A stretch of 64,000 nucleotides of DNA from Nocardia amikacinitolerans NBRC 108937. Lineage in GTDB: Bacteria > Actinomycetota > Actinomycetes > Mycobacteriales > Mycobacteriaceae. How positions within the stretch are numbered: position 1 is the stretch's first letter; each line of letters opens with the position of its first letter. Made by a program: the position numbers and the translations under genes. Under the pieces are notes generated by a model that searched no databases, was not told the origin of the DNA, and was given only the letters and a program-made list of their open reading frames with translations. This document shows positions 59,722 to 64,000 of this stretch, one piece after another. The stretch spans positions 1 to 64,000 of the forward strand of contig NZ_BDAU01000035.1 in NCBI RefSeq assembly GCF_001612615.1. The letters run 5' to 3'.

Positions 59722-61637
59722 GGCCAGGGGCTCCCACTCCCGGGTCACCGGACGCGAAGGCGAAGTCGTTCGGTCCGTCGCTGAAGCGACTGCTGCGCAG
59801 GCTCGCCCCGGAACGGTTCTACGTCTGGTGCATCGTCGGCCTCGCGGTCGTCTCGGTGGTGCTCAACACCCTCGGCCCGTACCTGCTCGGCAAGGCGACC
59901 AACCTGGTCTTCGACGGCGTGGTCGGCAAGAACCTCGAGGCGATGCGCGGGCTGTCCAAGGAGCAGGCCGTCGAGCGGCTGCGCGAGAGCGGCAACGACA
60001 CCCTCGCCGACATGCTCAGCGCCATGAACGTGATCCCCGGTGTCGGCGTGGATTTCGGCGCGGTGGGCCGGGTCCTGCTGCTCGTGCTCGCGCTCTACGT
60101 CGGCGCCTCCGTGTTCGGCTGGTTGCAGGCCTACCTGCTCAACATCGTCATCAACCGGACGGTCAAGCGGCTGCGCAGCGATGTCGAGGACAAGATCCAT
60201 CGATTGCCGTTGCGCTACTTCGACTCGCAGCCGCGCGGTGACGTGCTGAGCCGCGTCACCAACGACGTCGACAACGTCTCGCAGAGCTTGCAGCAGACCA
60301 TGAGCCAGCTGCTCATGTCGGTGTTCTCGGTGATCGGCATCCTGATCATGATGTTCTGGATCTCGCCGCTGCTCGCGCTGATCGCGCTGCTCACCGTGCC
60401 GGGCGCGATCGTCGTCACCGCGCAGATCGCCAAGCGGTCCAAGCCGCACTTCGTCGACCAGTGGAAGTACACCGGCTTGGTCAACGCCCAGGTCGAGGAG
60501 GCATACACCGGCCACGAGGTGGTCACCGCGTTCGGCCGAGGCCGCGAGGTCGGCAGGCAGTTCGACGAGCGCAACCAGGCGCTCTACGAATCCAGCTTCA
60601 AGGCGCAGTTCATCTCGGGCCTGATCATGCCCGCGATCATGTTCCTCGGGAACGTGAACTTCGTGCTGGTCGCGCTGGTCGGCGGTCTGCGGGTGGCCAC
60701 AGGTCATCTCTCGCTCGGCGAGGTGCAGGCGTTCATCCAGTACTCCAGGCAGTTCAGTCAGCCGCTGACCCAGATCGGCGCGATGGCGAACTTGCTGCAA
60801 TCGGGCGTGGCCTCGGCCGAGCGGATCTTCGAGATCCTCGACGCCGAGGAGCAGAGCCCCGATCCGGTCATGGAGAACACCAGGCCGGTGGATCGCGGGC
60901 GGGTCGAGTTCGAGGCCGTCTCGTTCCGGTACGTGCCGGAGAAGCCGGTGATCGAGCGGCTTTCGCTGGTCGCGGAGCCGGGGCACGTTGTCGCGATCGT
61001 CGGGCCGACCGGCGCGGGCAAGACCACGCTGGTGAACCTGCTCATGCGCTTCTACGAGCTGGACGCCGGGACGATCACCATCGACGGCGTCGACATCACC
61101 GAGATCACCCGCGATCACCTGCGTTCGCGGATCGGCATGGTCTTGCAGGACACCTGGCTCTTCCGCGGCACCATCCGGGAGAACATCGCCTACGGCAATC
61201 CGAACGCGAGCGAAGAGGAGATCCTCGCCGCGGCGACGGCGGCCTACGTCGACCGGTTCGTGCACGCGCTGCCCGACGGCTACGACACGATCATCGACGA
61301 GGAGGGTTCGGGCGTCAGCGCGGGTGAGAAGCAGCTGATCACCATCGCACGCGCCTTCCTGGCCAAGCCCTCGATCCTGATCCTGGACGAGGCGACCAGC
61401 TCGGTCGACACCCGCACCGAACTGCTGGTCCAGCACGCCACCGCCGCGCTGCGCAGAGACCGGACGAGTTTCGTCATCGCCCACCGCCTTTCCACCATCC
61501 GCGACGCCGATCTGATCGTCGTCATGGAGGCGGGACGGATAGTCGAGCACGGCACGCACGAGCGGCTGCTCGAGGAGCGCGGTGCGTACTACCGGCTCTA
61601 CAGCGCGCAGTTCGCGGCCGCGGCGGCCGAAGCCTGA
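59718..61637 (+). CDS. ABC exporter half-transporter, catalytic subunit
   Basis: 639 residues. A membrane domain with an inserted 40-residue loop after helix 1 (EAMRGLSKEQAVERLRESGN) and an NBD with Walker A GPTGAGKTT (about 429-437), Walker B LILDEATSSVD and switch His in VIAHRLSTIR. The signature is degenerate (GVSAGEKQ for LSGGQ). Overlaps the partner gene by 4 nt. Substrate unknown; lipids are plausible. Confidence 0.91.
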   Translation: MRPGAPTPGSPDAKAKSFGPSLKRLLRRLAPERFYVWCIVGLAVVSVVLNTLGPYLLGKATNLVFDGVVGKNLEAMRGLSKEQAVERLRESGNDTLADMLSAMNVIPGVGVDFGAVGRVLLLVLALYVGASVFGWLQAYLLNIVINRTVKRLRSDVEDKIHRLPLRYFDSQPRGDVLSRVTNDVDNVSQSLQQTMSQLLMSVFSVIGILIMMFWISPLLALIALLTVPGAIVVTAQIAKRSKPHFVDQWKYTGLVNAQVEEAYTGHEVVTAFGRGREVGRQFDERNQALYESSFKAQFISGLIMPAIMFLGNVNFVLVALVGGLRVATGHLSLGEVQAFIQYSRQFSQPLTQIGAMANLLQSGVASAERIFEILDAEEQSPDPVMENTRPVDRGRVEFEAVSFRYVPEKPVIERLSLVAEPGHVVAIVGPTGAGKTTLVNLLMRFYELDAGTITIDGVDITEITRDHLRSRIGMVLQDTWLFRGTIRENIAYGNPNASEEEILAAATAAYVDRFVHALPDGYDTIIDEEGSGVSAGEKQLITIARAFLAKPSILILDEATSSVDTRTELLVQHATAALRRDRTSFVIAHRLSTIRDADLIVVMEAGRIVEHGTHERLLEERGAYYRLYSAQFAAAAAEA

Positions 61638-61761
61638 CGCGTCAGCTCGAACCGGGCTTCGGCCGTGCTACGCGAGATTCGAGGCCTGCTCGCCGAGGGC
61701 GCCGCGAATATCGCTGCGCTGCAAGCTATTCAGGCGGAGGGCGACGGCACGCCTCGGTTCC

Positions 61762-62394
61762 TCATTCGCAGAGTTGGGGGAGGAGGGTGGTGTAGACCCA
61801 GTCCTCCCAGTGCTGGGGTGTCCAGCCTCTGGTGCGGACGAGTAGCAGGAACAGTTCGGTGCTGAGCAGGCCGTAGAGGAGGTCGGCGGCTTCTTCGGGT
61901 GAGACGTCTTGGCGCGCACCGGGTTTCGTCATCAAGGTGGTGGCGGTGCGTAGTTGCACGGTGTAGCGCGGGTCCGGCTGGTCCGCGGGCCACATCGCCG
62001 CGACCTCCGGGTCGGTCGCCGCGGCCGTCTCGATCACCTTGTGTATCGGCGCGATGCGTTCGAGGACCGGGCGGGTGCCCGCGATGTGCGCGCGCAGGTG
62101 CTTCTGCGCTGTCGCCGCGGCCATGGCGGTGCGGAACCACTCGCGTTCCATGGTCGCGACCGGTTCGTCGTCGCCCGCGATCGTGACGTCGACCAGCTCC
62201 TTCAGCAGCGTACGTTTGTTGCCGAACGTGAAGTAGATGGTCTGCACCGCTACGCCCGCGCGCGCGGCGATCTCTTGCAGGTTCGTCGCGCCGTAGCCCT
62301 GCTCGACGAACAACTCGCCTGCGGCGGCCAGTATCCGCCGACGCGTCTCCAGGGCCTTGAGGGCCCGCTTGGTCGTCCCCTTGACGGCGCTCAT
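61762..62394 (-). CDS. TetR-family regulator
   Basis: 210 residues. HTH: ETRRRILAAAGELFVEQGYG, ATNLQEIAARAGVAVQTIYF. The C-terminal domain is helical, with LLYGLLSTELFLLLV near the end. Divergent from the reductase gene with a palindromic site between, so it probably represses that gene and itself. Ligand unknown. Confidence 0.92.
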   Translation of the reverse strand: MSAVKGTTKRALKALETRRRILAAAGELFVEQGYGATNLQEIAARAGVAVQTIYFTFGNKRTLLKELVDVTIAGDDEPVATMEREWFRTAMAAATAQKHLRAHIAGTRPVLERIAPIHKVIETAAATDPEVAAMWPADQPDPRYTVQLRTATTLMTKPGARQDVSPEEAADLLYGLLSTELFLLLVRTRGWTPQHWEDWVYTTLLPQLCE

Positions 62395-62414
62395 GACCGA
62401 AGTCTATATCTGAT

Positions 62415-62429
62415 TAGAGTCGAACTCTA
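62415..62429. promoter_or_regulatory. Probable TetR operator
   Basis: TAGAGTCGAACTCTA: perfect 6-bp arms around CGA, A/T-richer than the surroundings, midway between the divergent TetR and reductase genes. Confidence 0.65.
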
Positions 62430-62443
62430 GTGAGGAATCGGTC

Positions 62444-63739
62444 ATGACGGTGGTCATTCTCGGCGGATACGGCACTGTCGGGCGCGAAGCGGCCGGCGCG
62501 CTGGTCGCCGCTGGTCAGCGCGTGCGGCTCGTCGGCCGTCGTCCCGAGCGGGCGCGGGCGGTGGACGGCGCCGAGATGGTTCGGGCGGACATCGCCGACG
62601 ACCGGCAGCTGGCCGAGGTGCTTGACGACGCGTCGGTCGTGCTGATGTGCGCCGAACTCGACAACGCGAGGGTCGCGCGCGCCTGCTTCGAACGCGGCGT
62701 GCACTACTTGGACGTGAGCGCGTCGCACGGGGTTCTGCGCGGCATCGAGGAACTCGACGACCTGGCGGCGGCGCACGACGCCGTCGGTGTGCTCAGCGTC
62801 GGACTGATACCAGGTGTGTCGAATCTGCTGGCCCGCCGGGTGGTCGAATTCTCGGGCGGGCGGACGGTTCGAATCGGCGCCGTCCTCGGATCCGGCGAGG
62901 CGCACGGTCCGGCCGCACTGCGCTGGACACTCGACGGTCTCGGCACCATGTCCGGCTCCTGGCGGATGGCCTTCCCCGAGGGCGGTCGCGTGGTCCACCG
63001 CTTCCCGTTCTCCGATCAATACACACTCGTGCACACCCTGGGGATCGACGACGCGCGCACCGGTCTCGCCCTCGACTCTCGCTCGCTGACCTGGTCGATC
63101 GGCGCGGCACGTCGGCCGTTCCTCGCGCGCCTGATGCGCGGGCGGGTGGCCGAGTGGTTGCTCGCGCGCGTGCACGTCGGGTCGGAACGGTTCGCGGTGG
63201 TCGCCGAGTCGGGTGCCACGTCGGCCTGGTTCGCCGGTCACCGGCAGAGTCACGCAACTGGCCTAGTGGCCGCCTTGCTGGTGCAGCGCGTCGGATCCTT
63301 TCCAGCCGGAGTTCGGCACATCGACCAGTTGGTCGAACCGGGTGAGTTTCTCGCGGAGCTGGACGCCTACGGGTTCGAGTCGCACCTGCCGGAATTAGCG
63401 GGGACTGCCCGCGAGGTGGTCGGATGGGCACGAGGTGGCGACGCGAACGGCGGTTTGGCCGGCGGCGGTCGCGCGGTTCGATTCCGCGGGCGGCGGCTGG
63501 CGTTGCGGGCGGCGGCGTGGTCGTGCGTTGGTGATGCGGATTGGCGACGGGCGGCGGTGTCCCCGACGGGTGCGGGATCCGGTGGGCGGCGATCACCGTG
63601 GTCGGGCCGGGTGTCGACGTCAGTGTTGGATGGGCGATGGTCGCGGGCGGACGGCGAGGCCAGCGCTTGGCAACGAGCGGCGAGCGGCGAGCGGCGAGCG
63701 GCGAGCGGCGAGCGGTGGACGAGCGACTGGCGGCGATGA
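62444..63739 (+). CDS. Saccharopine-dehydrogenase-like reductase with abnormal C-terminus
   Basis: 431 codons. Residues 1-320 are protein-like: Rossmann start MTVVILGGYGTVGREAAGAL, then VVLMCAELDNARVARACFER and GVHYLDVSASHGVLRGIEEL, as in NAD(P)-binding saccharopine-dehydrogenase relatives. From about residue 330 the sequence is Gly/Arg/Ser/Ala-rich and ends in a heptanucleotide repeat (ASGERRAASGERW). A frameshift or loss of the original stop is likely. GAGGA lies 10 nt upstream of the ATG. Divergent from a TetR gene. Confidence 0.8.
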   Translation: MTVVILGGYGTVGREAAGALVAAGQRVRLVGRRPERARAVDGAEMVRADIADDRQLAEVLDDASVVLMCAELDNARVARACFERGVHYLDVSASHGVLRGIEELDDLAAAHDAVGVLSVGLIPGVSNLLARRVVEFSGGRTVRIGAVLGSGEAHGPAALRWTLDGLGTMSGSWRMAFPEGGRVVHRFPFSDQYTLVHTLGIDDARTGLALDSRSLTWSIGAARRPFLARLMRGRVAEWLLARVHVGSERFAVVAESGATSAWFAGHRQSHATGLVAALLVQRVGSFPAGVRHIDQLVEPGEFLAELDAYGFESHLPELAGTAREVVGWARGGDANGGLAGGGRAVRFRGRRLALRAAAWSCVGDADWRRAAVSPTGAGSGGRRSPWSGRVSTSVLDGRWSRADGEASAWQRAASGERRAASGERWTSDWRR

Positions 63740-64000
63740 CCACGGGCGCGGCAGGCGGCGATGGCGGCGGTCGACGACCGCGAGGGTGCTAGAGCGGGGC
63801 GGGTGGCGGTGGCAGCGGACGGGCGGCTCGGACCGGCGGGTGGCGCGAGTTCGGGTTTCGCGGCGCGGGGCGTGCGGCGGGGCGATCCGGTGGTGGCGTG
63901 GTCGTGCGTTGGTGATGTGGGCTGGCGGCTGGCGGCGGTGGCCCGGAGCAGGGCCGGATGCGGCGGGCGAGGCAGCAGTGGTTGAGCGGCGGATGGCCGC
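63430..64000. repeat. Low-complexity GC-rich region with duplicated segments
   Basis: Region dominated by GCGGC/GGCGG runs. A 23-bp segment (starting GGCGTGGTCGTGCG) occurs identically at 63514-63536 and 63894-63916, and a heptamer repeat lies between. Several short open frames exist but none is convincing. Confidence 0.6.
63674..63715. repeat. Heptanucleotide tandem repeat (6 x CGAGCGG)
   Basis: Six exact copies of CGAGCGG. Because 7 is not a multiple of 3, gain or loss of one copy would change the reading frame at the end of the reductase gene. Confidence 0.85.

Noticed and set aside
57484..59748. 754-codon minus-strand open frame
   Set aside because: Antisense to the Rrf2 and ABC-exporter genes; no domain, no ribosome-binding site, biased composition.
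59745..61559. 604-codon minus-strand open frame
   Set aside because: Antisense to the catalytic ABC subunit; same shadow pattern.

Overview
The window is high-GC actinobacterial DNA, most likely from Nocardia or a close mycolic-acid-containing relative. The evidence is a galactan-export set (GlfT1, Wzt, Wzm) beside the proteasome activator Bpa, a KasA/KasB-type ketosynthase with a FadD32-like acyl-AMP ligase, tandem MMPL transporters, a mycothiol-dependent isomerase-type protein, WXG100/EspC-like proteins and a bacterial nitric oxide synthase. Several stretches (Bpa-Wzm-Wzt-GlfT1, the aminotransferase-like gene and quinone oxidoreductase, HisC/Pat, and TyrA / TadA partner / TadA / tRNA-Ser) resemble, from memory, conserved mycobacterial-nocardial neighbourhoods. 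The accessory genes sit mostly between or behind tRNA genes.

Layout. 0-4 kb: galactan synthesis and export plus Bpa, one minus-strand run. 4-8.3 kb: PLP-fold protein lacking its lysine, quinone oxidoreductase, lactate-monooxygenase-like flavoenzyme, MarR regulator, then tRNA-Ser(UGA). 8.5-11.6 kb: a type VII secretion-type cassette (EspC-like, WXG100-like, membrane protein, YbaB-like). 11.8-17.6 kb: PAP2 lipid phosphatase-like protein, NO synthase, Ag85-like esterase, HisC/Pat aminotransferase, DLH-like hydrolase. 17.67-17.87 kb: tRNA-Ser(GCU) and tRNA-Arg(ACG). 17.9-22.26 kb: a small island bounded by the tRNA-Arg and a partial copy of its 3' half; it carries an XRE/TPR regulator, small proteins and a putative PD-(D/E)xK nuclease with a long charged tail.

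22.5-28.7 kb holds the most striking locus: three co-directional genes encoding (1) a trypsin-like protease fused to a DRGH (NUC1-type) nuclease, (2) an LCAT-like phospholipase/acyltransferase, and (3) a CHAT caspase-like protease fused to a P-loop NTPase. It looks like a protease-triggered conflict or abortive-infection system with two lethal effectors, and it sits directly against the island's distal att-like site.

28.7-43.5 kb: mostly housekeeping and envelope functions (DinB-type protein, RidA, DUF998-like protein, a Vsr endonuclease with a C5 methyltransferase, ketosynthase, FAAL, a heterodimeric ABC exporter, glycolipid-binding-like protein, TyrA, TadA and partner, tRNA-Ser(CGA)). 43.5-48.1 kb: a second accessory stretch behind tRNA-Ser(CGA), with another XRE/TPR regulator divergent from a small membrane protein of the same family as the island's, plus a strong 26-bp-arm inverted repeat. 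48.2-64 kb: oxidoreductase/GlxA pair, EamA exporter, two MMPL transporters under a probable TetR with a palindromic operator, an Rrf2 regulator, a second heterodimeric ABC exporter, another TetR with its operator, and a saccharopine-dehydrogenase-like reductase whose 3' end runs into a heptanucleotide repeat and low-complexity DNA.

All functional statements rest on reading motifs and family resemblance; no database search was run.
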